39,671 nt of DNA, from the NCBI RefSeq assembly GCF_001189845.1, contig NZ_LFLZ01000078.1:1-39671 (forward strand), read 5' to 3'. The translations under genes and the position numbers were made by a program. The stretch is from Bradyrhizobium tropiciagri (GTDB lineage: Bacteria; Pseudomonadota; Alphaproteobacteria; Rhizobiales; Xanthobacteraceae). The notes under the pieces were generated by a model, which did no database searches, was not told the origin of the DNA, and saw only the letters and a program-made list of their open reading frames with translations. The first letter of the stretch is position 1. Every line of letters starts with the position of its first letter. This document shows, piece after piece, positions 1 to 8,772 of this stretch.

Positions 1-36
1 GAAGCAGAAGTCAGTTATCTGACCTGGTAAGGCCGG

Positions 37-1044
37 TCAGCTTGGGCTGCCGATCAGGAGCGTGAAGGGCGATCGAGTAGCGACCGCTCGTTCAAAACGA
101 AAGCCCGCAGCCGCAAAGAGGTCTTCAAATTCCTTTTGCGTACGCTCGCGACCGCCGGTCATCACCATCATAGTCATGTCGCTGTAGTTCACGTCCGGCT
201 GATTCGGCGGCGTGAGGAGATGCTCTATTACGATCACATGCGCTGAGGCTGGCATCACAGAGCGGCAGCGCTTTAGAATGGAAATGACGCTCTCATCACT
301 CTCGTCCATGAGAACTGATTTGATGAGGTAGGCATCACCGCCCTTCGGGACGCTCTTGAATACGTCGCCGCCTACGATCTCACATCTTTCCGCAACGTTG
401 GCGGCCGTCAGCAAATTCTTGGCCTTGACAACAACGTGTGGCAGATCGAACAGGACGCCGCGTGTCTCCCGATGCTGCGCGAGGATGGCAGCCAGCAATG
501 CCCCTTGTCCGCCTCCAATATCAACGATGACCTTGTAAGCCGAGAAATCATGCGCAGGTGCAATGGCGTTACCTCCTGAACGTGAAAGCTCGCTCATGGC
601 GGCGTCAAAGATTCCGGTTTCCTCGGGCCTTTCGCCTCTCCATTCCCACAAATTCGCTTGGTACAGCAGTTCAAACGCACTCTTCCCAGTTCTCACGCTG
701 TCGGCCAGGTTTGCCCATGATTGCCGGACGTAAGGTCGGCTGACATAACGTGCCCATGCGGAGCGAGAGTTCGGTGAGTCCGATCTGAGACACTCGCCAA
801 TCGGCGTTAGACGGAAATGCCGCTCCGGCCGTTCTTCCAGAAGACCAGCTGACGCGAGGGCGTGTAGTAACCTATACAGGGATGGAGGATCGCATTCCGT
901 CTCGCGCGCGATATCGTCACTATGCAGCGTATTGTCTTTCAATACGTCGGCAATGCCAAGCTCAGCCATCGCCGATATTGTTTGCGATACTTGGAAGCCA
1001 CTGATGAGTTTCATGAGTTCGATGACGGGACTCTGCGCAAGCAT
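37..1044 (-). CDS. SAM-dependent O-methyltransferase (acetylserotonin/hydroxyneurosporene O-methyltransferase family)
   Basis: This is a 335-residue protein of the small-molecule O-methyltransferase family (Methyltransf_2), which methylates hydroxyls of small aromatic or isoprenoid substrates in the cytoplasm. Residues ~10-85 form the winged-helix dimerisation domain, and the SAM-binding glycine motif DIGGGQGAL lies at residues 175-183. The GGRERT segment typical of the family C-terminus is present. The ATG at 1044 is preferred over the in-frame GTG at 1050 because GAGGAG sits about 6 bases upstream of it. The position that normally holds the catalytic His (HDW.DE) reads MDESDE, with Met246 in place of His, so ordinary general-base chemistry is doubtful. 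The substrate is unknown. No biosynthetic partner lies next to it; the next gene on this strand is an efflux pump about 500 bases away. Confidence 0.85.
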   Translation of the reverse strand: MLAQSPVIELMKLISGFQVSQTISAMAELGIADVLKDNTLHSDDIARETECDPPSLYRLLHALASAGLLEERPERHFRLTPIGECLRSDSPNSRSAWARYVSRPYVRQSWANLADSVRTGKSAFELLYQANLWEWRGERPEETGIFDAAMSELSRSGGNAIAPAHDFSAYKVIVDIGGGQGALLAAILAQHRETRGVLFDLPHVVVKAKNLLTAANVAERCEIVGGDVFKSVPKGGDAYLIKSVLMDESDESVISILKRCRSVMPASAHVIVIEHLLTPPNQPDVNYSDMTMMVMTGGRERTQKEFEDLFAAAGFRFERAVATRSPFTLLIGSPS

Positions 1045-1541
1045 GTTCACTCCTCAGCGCAAATTGCATGGCAATTTAGCCGTTTCTGGCCTGACTTGTC
1101 ACCGACGGCATTCTGTCTTCGGAGCGCTCGAAGTCCGTTCAGGGTAAAAAAGGCGACATCCCCGACCGTCAGGTCGCATGTCTGGTTCGCGCCCGAAAGC
1201 GTGCTTCCCAGTTCATGAGTAGGCGTCCTTAGGTCGAATAGCGACTGGCGCTGCGCTCCCTTCCCCGTTCTTACGGCGGCGAGACAAGCGAAGCTTGCTC
1301 TTGGAGGGGCAGGGTGAGGGGCCGTCTCCGCGCATACGGTGATGGCTGGAGTATGCGGCGACCCATTGTGAGCAACGACGGCTTGCGCAATTTCGGAATA
1401 ATGGAAATCTAACCCTGATTTGCCCGACGTGTCAAGTTGCGGTGTCGAATGCCGGCCGCCGTCGGCTCCTTTGCATGGGGTTGTTTTCGATATTTTGAAG
1501 TACGTCGTCTCGTCGCGCCGTTGGCGAGGCGCGACTTCAGT
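1045..1541. other. Intergenic region with no convincing gene
   Basis: No credible coding sequence is visible here; the open frames are overlaps of neighbouring reading frames. Around 1245-1325 there is a decayed-looking stretch (cttccccgttcttacggc ... gagggg) resembling half of the palindromic intergenic repeats found elsewhere in the window. The promoter of the O-methyltransferase should lie in the first part (minus strand), and the 3' end of the RND transcript in the last part. Confidence 0.5.
1512..1535 (-). terminator. Possible hairpin at the end of the RND operon
   Basis: A perfect 8-base inverted repeat (gtcgcgcc / ggcgcgac, 8-base loop) lies just downstream of the RND transporter stop codon. 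It could end the mfp-rnd transcript. No U-tract follows on the minus strand, so intrinsic termination is uncertain. Confidence 0.35.
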
Positions 1542-4500
1542 TCACTCCGCGGCGGGCGAGATCATGTTGGGCGGTCCGGGCGGCCGCTTGGTCTGGTCGG
1601 TCTGTTTCTCGCTCGGCGTCAGCTCGTGGTCGGCATGTGAGACCACGAGCCGCTTGCCGAAGCGCCAGATCAGGCCGCCGATGTCGTCCATCACCATGAA
1701 CATCGCCGGCACGAACACCAGCGACAGCACGGTCGAGAAGATCAGGCCGCCGATCACCGCGAGCGCCATCGGCGAGCGGAACTCGCCGCCGGCGCCGAAC
1801 GCCAGCGCTGACGGCATCATGCCGGCGGCCATCGCGATGGTGGTCATCACGATCGGGCGGGCCCGCTTCATGCCGGCGTCGATCATGGCCTCCTCGCGCG
1901 CCTTGCCGTCGCGGATCGCCTCGACCGCGAACTCCACCAGCATGATGGCGTTCTTGGTGACGATGCCCATCAGCATCAGGATGCCGATCCACACCGGCGT
2001 GGTGAGCTGCTTGCCGGTCAAGAGCAGCGCGCCGATCGCGCCGCCGATCGAGAGCGGCAGCGAGAACAGGATGGTGATCGGCTGCAGGAAGGTGCCGAAC
2101 AGCAGCACCAGCACGGCATAGACCATCATCAGGCCGGCGGTGATCGCGGTGGCGAAGCCGTCGGACAGCTCGGCGAGGCTCTCGGCGTCGCCGGACGGGC
2201 TGACCTTCACGCCCTTCGGCAGGCTCTTCATGACCGGCAGGTCGTAGATCAGCTTGGTGGCATCGCCGAGCGCGGCATTGCCGACCAGGTCGGCGGCGAC
2301 GGTGGCCTGCCGCTCGCGATCGTAGCGGTTGATGCTGGTCGGGCCCTGGTCGAGCTGGATGTCGGCGACGACGGAGAGCGGCACGCCGCCGCGCTCGCCG
2401 CGCTGGCCGAGCGGCACGCGCAGCTGCTCCAGCATCTGCAGGTCGCTGCGCGCATTGTCCTCGAGCTGGACGCGGATCGGCACCTGGCGCTCGCCGGCGT
2501 CGAACTTCGCCAGCGCCGGGCCGACGTCGCCGATGGTGGCGACACGGATGGTCTGCGACAGGCTCTCGGTCGAGACACCGAGCCGCGCTGCGAGCTCGGC
2601 GCGCGGCCGGATGCGCAGCTCGGGCCGGTCAAGCGCGGTCTCCGAGATCACATTGGCGATGATCGGGATCCGCTTCATCTGCGTCGCCAGTTCGCTGGCG
2701 ACGTTGTTGACGATGTTGCTGTCGGTGCCGGTTACGACCAGCGAGATGGCGCGCAGGCCGTTCTCGTCGAGGAACCAGAACCTGATGTCGGGGACGTTAT
2801 CGAGCTCCTTGCCGATCGACAGTTCGAGCTCGCGCTGGGTGATCCTGCGATCCGCCTTCGGCGTGTAGTTGATGATCAGCGCGGCGCGGCGCACTTCCTG
2901 GATGCCCGGCGGCACCCGGCCGCCGTCGACGAACACGCTGCGCACCTCGGGCCGCTTGCGCAGGCGCGCCACGATCTCCTCGGTGACCTTCTCGGTGTAG
3001 GCGAGCTGCGAGCCGGGCGGCAGCTCCATCGCCAGCAGCGAGCGCGCGGTGTCCTGCGCCGGCAGGAAGCCCTGCGGCAGCAGCGTGATGCTCCAGATCG
3101 ACGCCGCGAACACCGCAAAGCCGAGCAGCACGGTGATGTAATGGTGCTTCACCGACCAGGTGACGAGGCTGTGATAGGTGCGCAGGATGCGTCCGGGCGG
3201 CGGATCGTCGTGGTCGTGATGCTTGAGGAAATAGGCGGCCAGCATCGGCGTCACGAAGCGCGCCGCGAGCAGCGAGAAGAACACCTGCACCGACACGGTG
3301 ATGCCGAACTGCTTGAAGAACTGCCCGGCGATCCCTGACATGAAGCTCGCGGGGGCAAAGATCGCGATGATGGTGAGCGAGATCGCGATCACCGCAAGGC
3401 CAATCTCGTCGGCCGCTTCAAGCGCGGCACGATAAGGCGTCTTGCCCATCCGCATGTGGCGGACGATGTTCTCGATCTCGACGATGGCGTCGTCGACGAG
3501 AATACCCGTCGATAGCGTGATGGCGAGGAACGAGACCAGGTTGAGCGAGAACCCGAGCAGGTCCATCGCCCAGAACGCCGGGAAGATCGACAGCGGCAGC
3601 GAGACCGCCGCGATGATGGTGGCGCGCATGTCGCGCAGGAACAGCAGCACGATGATGACGGCGAGGATCGCGCCCTCGAACAAGGTCGAGATCGCGGCCT
3701 CGTAATTGCCCTTGGTGAACTCGACCGAGGTGTCGATCAGCTTGAGGTCGACGTCGGGATAGGCGACCTTCAGCGCGTCGATGCGCTTCTGCACCGCGGC
3801 TGCGACGACGACGTCGCTGGCGCCCTTGGAGCGCTTGATGCCGAGCGCCACGACAGGTTCGCCGTTGAAGCGGGCGAAGGTACGCCGGTCGGCGATGGTA
3901 TCGGTGACGGTGCCGAGATCGTCGAGCCGGATCTCGCCGCCGCCGAACAGCGGAATCATGGTGCCGGCGAGCTCGTTCAGCGTCTTGGCGCCGGCCAGCG
4001 TTCGGATCGCCTGATCGTTCTTGCCGATCTCGGCGCGGCCGCCGGCGACGTCGACATTGGTGCCGCGCAGGATCTGGCTGACATTGACCGCGGTGAGCCC
4101 CACCGCCTGCAGCTTGTCGGGATCGAGCGAGACCAGGATCTCGCGCTCGACACCGCCGATGCGCTCGACCTGAGCGACGCCGCGCACGCCCTGCAGCGCG
4201 CGCTTGACCACGTCGTCGACAAAATAGGACAGCTGCTCCGGCGTCTTGCCGGGCGAGATCGCGGCATAGGTCACAATCGGCAGGCCGATCACGTCGACGC
4301 GCTGGATCAGCGGCTCGGTGACGTTCTGCGGCAGGTTGGCGCGCACCCGCGTCACCGCGTCCTTGACGTCGTTGAGTGCGCGGTCGGTGTTGGTCTCCAG
4401 CGCGAACTGGATCGTGGTCACCGACAGGCCGTCGGTGATCGAGGAGGAGATATGGCGCACGCCCTCGACGCCGGAGACGCCGTCTTCGATCGTCTTGGTG

Positions 4501-4694
4501 ACCTGCGACTCAAGTTCCGAGGGTGCGGCGCCGAACTGCGAGACCGCGACCGAGATCACCGGAATGTCGGCGCTCGGCAGCCGGGTCACCGCGAGCTTGG
4601 TGAAGGAGACCCACCCCAGCACCAGCAGGATGATCGAGAAGACGATCGAGGGAAGCGGGTTCCGGATCGACCATGCCGAGATGTTCAAAGCCAT
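1542..4694 (-). CDS. RND multidrug/hydrophobe efflux transporter permease (HAE1 type)
   Basis: This 1050-residue inner-membrane proton antiporter has the length and plan of AcrB/MexB-type pumps: an N-terminal membrane helix after MALNISAWSIRNPLPSI, two large periplasmic loops, and helix bundles around residues 335-530 and 855-1010. The transmembrane segment containing TGILVDDAIVEIENIVRH carries the paired Asp residues of the proton relay. The start at 4694 is chosen because the protein then begins directly with the family N-terminus; an upstream in-frame extension to 4823 overlaps the adaptor gene. It lies 13 bases after the adaptor stop and is surely co-transcribed with it. No TolC-like outer-membrane gene is nearby. 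The substrate cannot be read from sequence. Confidence 0.93.
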   Translation of the reverse strand: MALNISAWSIRNPLPSIVFSIILLVLGWVSFTKLAVTRLPSADIPVISVAVSQFGAAPSELESQVTKTIEDGVSGVEGVRHISSSITDGLSVTTIQFALETNTDRALNDVKDAVTRVRANLPQNVTEPLIQRVDVIGLPIVTYAAISPGKTPEQLSYFVDDVVKRALQGVRGVAQVERIGGVEREILVSLDPDKLQAVGLTAVNVSQILRGTNVDVAGGRAEIGKNDQAIRTLAGAKTLNELAGTMIPLFGGGEIRLDDLGTVTDTIADRRTFARFNGEPVVALGIKRSKGASDVVVAAAVQKRIDALKVAYPDVDLKLIDTSVEFTKGNYEAAISTLFEGAILAVIIVLLFLRDMRATIIAAVSLPLSIFPAFWAMDLLGFSLNLVSFLAITLSTGILVDDAIVEIENIVRHMRMGKTPYRAALEAADEIGLAVIAISLTIIAIFAPASFMSGIAGQFFKQFGITVSVQVFFSLLAARFVTPMLAAYFLKHHDHDDPPPGRILRTYHSLVTWSVKHHYITVLLGFAVFAASIWSITLLPQGFLPAQDTARSLLAMELPPGSQLAYTEKVTEEIVARLRKRPEVRSVFVDGGRVPPGIQEVRRAALIINYTPKADRRITQRELELSIGKELDNVPDIRFWFLDENGLRAISLVVTGTDSNIVNNVASELATQMKRIPIIANVISETALDRPELRIRPRAELAARLGVSTESLSQTIRVATIGDVGPALAKFDAGERQVPIRVQLEDNARSDLQMLEQLRVPLGQRGERGGVPLSVVADIQLDQGPTSINRYDRERQATVAADLVGNAALGDATKLIYDLPVMKSLPKGVKVSPSGDAESLAELSDGFATAITAGLMMVYAVLVLLFGTFLQPITILFSLPLSIGGAIGALLLTGKQLTTPVWIGILMLMGIVTKNAIMLVEFAVEAIRDGKAREEAMIDAGMKRARPIVMTTIAMAAGMMPSALAFGAGGEFRSPMALAVIGGLIFSTVLSLVFVPAMFMVMDDIGGLIWRFGKRLVVSHADHELTPSEKQTDQTKRPPGPPNMISPAAE

Positions 4695-4707
4695 TAGCGT
4701 GCCCGAA

Positions 4708-5625
4708 TTAGCGTGATCGCGTGCGATCGAGTTCGTCGGCGAACATGGTCTTGATCTGGTCGCCATCATGCAGCGAGGTGCCAGCATCGGCCACGACGAT
4801 TTCGCCGACGTCGAGGCCATCAAGGATTTCGGTCGAGGTATCGGAGGTCAGCCCGACGCGCACCCTGCGGGTCTCGACCGTGTTGCCCTTCACCACCTGC
4901 AAGGTCAGGCGGTCGATCGCGGTGCGCGGCACCGCGACGCCGCAGGAGCGCTTGGCGTCGATGTTGGCGCGCGCGAACATGCCGACCTTCAGTGTCGGAT
5001 TGTTGTTGATGGTGATGCGGACATGGCCGAGCTGGGTGGCGCGGTCGATCTGCGGCGAGATCTGGCGGACCTTGCCGACGATGTCGGGCGCGTCGTCGCG
5101 GCTGATCCGGACATTGGCGCCGGGATTGAGCTTCAGGAGCTGGAAGCCCGGCACCTCGGCGTCGAGCTCGATCTCGTTGTTGACGGAGATCTTGAACATC
5201 GGCGGAGCCTGCGGCGAGGCCGGGGCGCCGGGTGCGGTGCGCACCTCGGTGACGAGGCCGGCGGCTGGCGCGCGCAGCACGACCGGCTTGGCATTGGCCT
5301 GGGCGGCCTGCTGTGGCGGCGGGGTCAGCCGCGCCAGTTCCTGGTTCTCGGTCACGGTGTCGCCCTCGCGCACCAGCACGTCGGTGACCTTGGAGCCGTC
5401 CTGGTCGACATTCACCTGCGCCTCGCGGCGCGGCACGATGAAGCCGGTGACGCGGACCATGTCGGAGAAGCAGGCATTGGTCGACTTCGTCACCACGACC
5501 AGCGCCTGGCCCGGCGTCTCCTTCTCCTCGGGATGGGAGCGGTGCTCGAACGCGTAATAGGCGACAGCCAGCGCGAGGAAAACCACCGTCCCGAGCGCAG
5601 GCTTGAGGTATTGGGAAAAGTTCAT
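4708..5625 (-). CDS. Periplasmic adaptor (membrane fusion protein) of the RND pump, short form
   Basis: This 305-residue protein starts with a signal-anchor helix (residues ~11-26). It continues with a first lipoyl half (VNVDQDGSKVTDVLVREGD), a second half (VVLRAPAAGLVTEV), then beta-barrel and membrane-proximal domains (VPRTAIDRL ... DGLDVGEIVVAD). Family members link the inner membrane RND pump to an outer-membrane channel. Here the two lipoyl halves are separated only by a Pro/Gln/Ala linker of about 17 residues (TPPPQQAAQANAK) instead of the usual alpha-helical hairpin, which explains the short length. It is the first gene of a two-gene operon with the RND permease 13 bases downstream. 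The call as adaptor is firm; how it meets an outer-membrane channel is not. Confidence 0.88.
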   Translation of the reverse strand: MNFSQYLKPALGTVVFLALAVAYYAFEHRSHPEEKETPGQALVVVTKSTNACFSDMVRVTGFIVPRREAQVNVDQDGSKVTDVLVREGDTVTENQELARLTPPPQQAAQANAKPVVLRAPAAGLVTEVRTAPGAPASPQAPPMFKISVNNEIELDAEVPGFQLLKLNPGANVRISRDDAPDIVGKVRQISPQIDRATQLGHVRITINNNPTLKVGMFARANIDAKRSCGVAVPRTAIDRLTLQVVKGNTVETRRVRVGLTSDTSTEILDGLDVGEIVVADAGTSLHDGDQIKTMFADELDRTRSR

Positions 5626-5898
5626 CGCCTGATCAATCCAGAACTTGGCGCGTATCGACAGGGATTGTCTTGGGCGCTCGTCGAAGTCTCATCACGCTCG
5701 CCATCGTATTCCTTGAGCATGCGGAAGGCCGGTGTCCATTGTTCCGGATCAAGCCCTGACGTCATGTGAGGCGGGTCACCTGTGGCTGCTCGGGGCTTCT
5801 GCCCTCAAGCAAATGCGCCCCGCCGGGGTGCGGGACGCATTGTAACCTCAAAAAGCGCCTACGCCACCGCCCATCACATCCAGATCATTTGGACCAGA

Positions 5899-6549
5899 TC
5901 ACTTGGATGCGGTGTCCTTGTTTTCGACGTTGACCACCTGGACGCGCCGGTTGATGTCCGCCATCGGGTGGCTTGGGTCCTTCAGCTTGCTCTTGCCATA
6001 GCCGACGGTGACGAGATCGGTGCCGTTGATGCCGTATTTGTCGACCAGATAGCGCTTGATGGCGTCGGCGCGGCGCTCCGAGAGGCCCTGATTGTAGTCC
6101 TCGCCGCCGGCGGCGTCGGTGTGGCCGGCGACCACGAAGGTCGAGCCCTTGAGGTCCTGATTGGTGAGGGCGCGGCCGAGCGCCTGCACCGACGGCAGTG
6201 ATTTCGCGCTGATGTCGGCGGAGTTGTAGTCGAAATTGATCTCGAGATCGATCTTCGGCTTATCCTGTACGATGGTCGCGATTTCCTCGCGTTCGGTCGA
6301 GGACAGCGAGCGGGTGGCGCGGCCGCGGACGCTCTGCACGAATTTGGCCTGGTCGGCGTTCAGCCCGGGCGAGGTCTGCGGGCCGACCGACAGGCCGCGG
6401 GTCAGCGGCTTCTTCTCGGGTGTCAGTGCCTTGATGATCTGGTCCTCGGTGACATCGTCACCGGCGCGGGCGGCCCCCATGCCGAACGACAGCATGGCGC
6501 CGGCGGTCATGATTGAAAGGATCGCGGCCTTTGCCGACGGCTTGAACAT
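5899..6549 (-). CDS. OmpA family peptidoglycan-associated protein
   Basis: This 216-residue exported protein has a signal peptide (MFKPSAKAAILSIMTAGA ..., cleavage near AARA). A ~70-residue linker region follows, and then a C-terminal OmpA/MotB domain from about residue 100. That domain shows the ligand-binding core GHTDAAG, the helix LSERRADAIKRYL and the closing INRRVQV, which in the family bind diaminopimelate in peptidoglycan. There is no beta-barrel. The ATG at 6549 is preceded by AGGAGGG at a good distance, so the longer in-frame start at 6612 is rejected. It lies 141 bases downstream of the caspase-like gene on the same strand and may share its transcript. A role in envelope anchoring is inferred from the domain. 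Confidence 0.9.
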   Translation of the reverse strand: MFKPSAKAAILSIMTAGAMLSFGMGAARAGDDVTEDQIIKALTPEKKPLTRGLSVGPQTSPGLNADQAKFVQSVRGRATRSLSSTEREEIATIVQDKPKIDLEINFDYNSADISAKSLPSVQALGRALTNQDLKGSTFVVAGHTDAAGGEDYNQGLSERRADAIKRYLVDKYGINGTDLVTVGYGKSKLKDPSHPMADINRRVQVVNVENKDTASK

Positions 6550-6690
6550 TTCGGTCCCTCCTGCGCCGGCTGGCGCGGTTCCATGCAACGCTTCAGATCG
6601 ATTGGCCGGCATCGCTGCCCGGCACGCACCCTCTGATTAGTCGCGCGATCGCATCAGCGGTTCGAGCTGCGGCAGGCGGTCGTCCATTTG

Positions 6691-8286
6691 TTACTGGACG
6701 CCGTAGTCGGCGAATTCCTTGACGATGTTCGGGTCCATCGCCTTGGCGTTGGCGATGTCGAGATCGCCTTCCGCGACCGCGCCGTTGCGCTTCTTGGCAA
6801 GGCCGCGTCCGTACAGCGACGAGGTCAGCCGCGGATTGATCTTCAGCGCAGCGTCGAAATCGGCGATGGCGTTCTTGTTCTGCCCGCCCTTCAGGTTCAT
6901 CAGGCCGCGGCTGTCGAGCGCGTCGACGAAGTTCGGGCGCAGCCGCAGCGCCTCGTTGCAGTCCTTCAGCGCCGCCTGCAAATCGCCGATCACGGTGCGG
7001 ACCCAGCAGCGGTTATTATAGGCCTCGACATCCTTCGGGTTCAGTCGCAGCGAATTGGTGAAGTCCTTCACCGCGAGGTCGTAAGCACCCTTGCTGGCAT
7101 AGACCTGGCCGCGGCGATACAGCGCAGCTGCATCGTCGGGATTTTTGTCCAGTTTCTCGCTCAGGCTCTTGATCGTCGGATCGTCGGCGAGAACGGGCGA
7201 ATTGCTCGGCGCCGGCGTGGGCTGGATCACCACCGGCGGCGGAGGCGCAGGCGGCGGCAACGCGATCTCGGGCGCCTTCGGCGCAGGCGGCGCTGTCGCG
7301 ACCGAGGGCTTCGGCGGTGCCGGTGGCGGCGTCGGCGCTGTTGCCGCAGGAGGCGCTGGTGCCGGCGTCGGCGTTGCCGCGGGCGGAACTGGCGTTGCTG
7401 CGGGCGGGGCCGGCGGAGGCGCGACCGGCGGTGCGGTGGCTACTTCGGTTGACGGCGATGCGGTCGGCGCGGGCGCAGCATTTGGCGATCCCGGTGCGCC
7501 GCTTTGAGTGGCTGCGCCGCTTGGAGTGGCTGCGCCGCCTGGAATGAACGAGAAATCTTCAGCCAGTGACGACGAAATCCACGGCACCTGTTCCTGCCGC
7601 GAGGCCCGGGTGACGCCGACGCGGGTGCGGTTCAGCGTCTCCTCGGCCATCAAATCGGGGGTGCGGATCTCCTTCAGCAGTTCCCGCACGAACAGGCTGC
7701 GGTCGCTGCCATTGTCGGAGACGACGGACGACAGCGCAGCCGAATACATCACCAGCGTGCCATTGGGCGCGATGACCGGGGCGAGGCCTGCCGAGAAGCT
7801 GCGGAAGCGGCGCTCGAACGGGTTGCGCCTGGAGGCGTCGATCAGGGCGATCTTCACCCCGGCGCCGCGGCTGTTGATCTCGCCGAGCGCGGTCTCGAGG
7901 CTGAAGCCGTCGCGGCGGACGTCGGCCTCGGCCCAGATCTGGGCATCGACCGGGATCATGTAGCTCTGCCGGTTCGACTGGATGCCGTAGCCGGAGAAGA
8001 AGATCAGCGCGACCGAGCCGGGCTTGATCTTGCCATAGAGCCGGTCGAAGGCGCGGCGCATGCCGTCGCCGGTCAGGTTCTCGCCGACCTCGACGGTGAA
8101 GCCGTCGCGCTTCAGCTCGTCGGCGACGTCACGGGCGTCGTTGACCGGCTCCTTCAGTGGCGCGTCGGCATCGGGATATTTGGCGTTGCCGATGACCAGC
8201 GCGAAGCGGTCGCCGGCGGCGAAGGACAGGGTCGGCGACGCGATTGAAAAAATCAGCGTGGCGAGCAAGGCAAGGCGGATTTTCAT
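6691..8286 (-). CDS. Secreted caspase-fold (pseudo-orthocaspase) protein with TPR repeats
   Basis: This 531-residue protein has a signal peptide (residues 1-24, ending SFAA), a caspase p20-like domain (residues ~25-255, beginning DRFALVIGNAKY), a Pro/Ala/Thr-rich linker of about 120 residues, and about four tetratricopeptide repeats (residues ~395-525). In active caspase-fold proteases the dyad is SGHG ... DACR. Here the motifs are SGYGIQ (Tyr100) and DASRRNPF (Ser152), so both catalytic residues are substituted. Tyr-Ser variants are a recognised class among bacterial caspase homologues. The domain probably binds rather than cuts, with TPRs providing a further protein-interaction surface in the periplasm. 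The ATG at 8286 is chosen because it gives a clean signal peptide; 8313 is the alternative. The OmpA-like gene follows it. Confidence 0.88.
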   Translation of the reverse strand: MKIRLALLATLIFSIASPTLSFAAGDRFALVIGNAKYPDADAPLKEPVNDARDVADELKRDGFTVEVGENLTGDGMRRAFDRLYGKIKPGSVALIFFSGYGIQSNRQSYMIPVDAQIWAEADVRRDGFSLETALGEINSRGAGVKIALIDASRRNPFERRFRSFSAGLAPVIAPNGTLVMYSAALSSVVSDNGSDRSLFVRELLKEIRTPDLMAEETLNRTRVGVTRASRQEQVPWISSSLAEDFSFIPGGAATPSGAATQSGAPGSPNAAPAPTASPSTEVATAPPVAPPPAPPAATPVPPAATPTPAPAPPAATAPTPPPAPPKPSVATAPPAPKAPEIALPPPAPPPPVVIQPTPAPSNSPVLADDPTIKSLSEKLDKNPDDAAALYRRGQVYASKGAYDLAVKDFTNSLRLNPKDVEAYNNRCWVRTVIGDLQAALKDCNEALRLRPNFVDALDSRGLMNLKGGQNKNAIADFDAALKINPRLTSSLYGRGLAKKRNGAVAEGDLDIANAKAMDPNIVKEFADYGVQ

Positions 8287-8772
8287 AATCGCGGCAAATC
8301 CAGATCGCGGCATTCCAATGAAATGGCGCCGCTTACAGCCTGCGCCTCGGGAACCTTACTCTAGAGCCTTTTCCGTTCCGATGGAAATCGGAACGGGGCT
8401 CTAGATTCTTGTTTTGACGCGTTTTCTTCACGCGAACCGGCAGCCACTTCGCTCGAAAACGCTCTAACGAAAATCCATTATCAAACCACGGCCAAACTCC
8501 CGTCAACGGCTTGCGGCAGCATCGTTATCGCGGTGACGCCCGTAAGGCCGCAGTGCAACAGCGTGCGGTCATGGCGGCCATCGCTGTCCTGGCATGGTGC
8601 CGGTTCCGGCGAGCCGATAATGTGATTGCACTCACATGGCCCCTGCCGCCCTGTCATGCGCTCGTCGCACGGCGCGCGGTTTGACCTTTGCGCGAGGCGA
8701 TGGCTTTGTGTCCGGGACCGGCAGGCCATTTTAAAAGACCTGCAAACAAGACCGCAAACAAGAGCGAAACCG
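8287..8772. other. Divergent intergenic region, caspase-like gene / MBL hydrolase
   Basis: This region holds the promoters of both divergent genes and one copy of a ~100-base repeat at 8363-8465. I see no gene in it; in-frame extensions of the MBL hydrolase upstream of 8773 do not resemble the family N-terminus. Confidence 0.5.
8363..8465. repeat. Intergenic repeat element, copy 1 (agagcctttt...cgaaaacgctct)
   Basis: This ~100-base element begins with agagcc and ends with gctcgaaaacgctct. It contains the hairpin cgttccgat-ggaa-atcggaacg and the segment gacgcgtttt-ttcacgcgaacc. A second copy at 29778-29879 matches along nearly its full length, with small differences. Position and length match a non-coding dispersed repeat. 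Confidence 0.85.

Noticed and set aside
7195..7530. Repetitive GC-rich stretch as a tandem DNA repeat or mobile element
   Set aside because: It encodes the Pro/Ala/Thr linker of the caspase-like protein in frame; the repetition is ordinary low-complexity coding.
8481..8729. Short minus-strand open frame in the caspase/MBL gap
   Set aside because: No ribosome site, no similarity, and it overlaps the upstream region of the MBL hydrolase.
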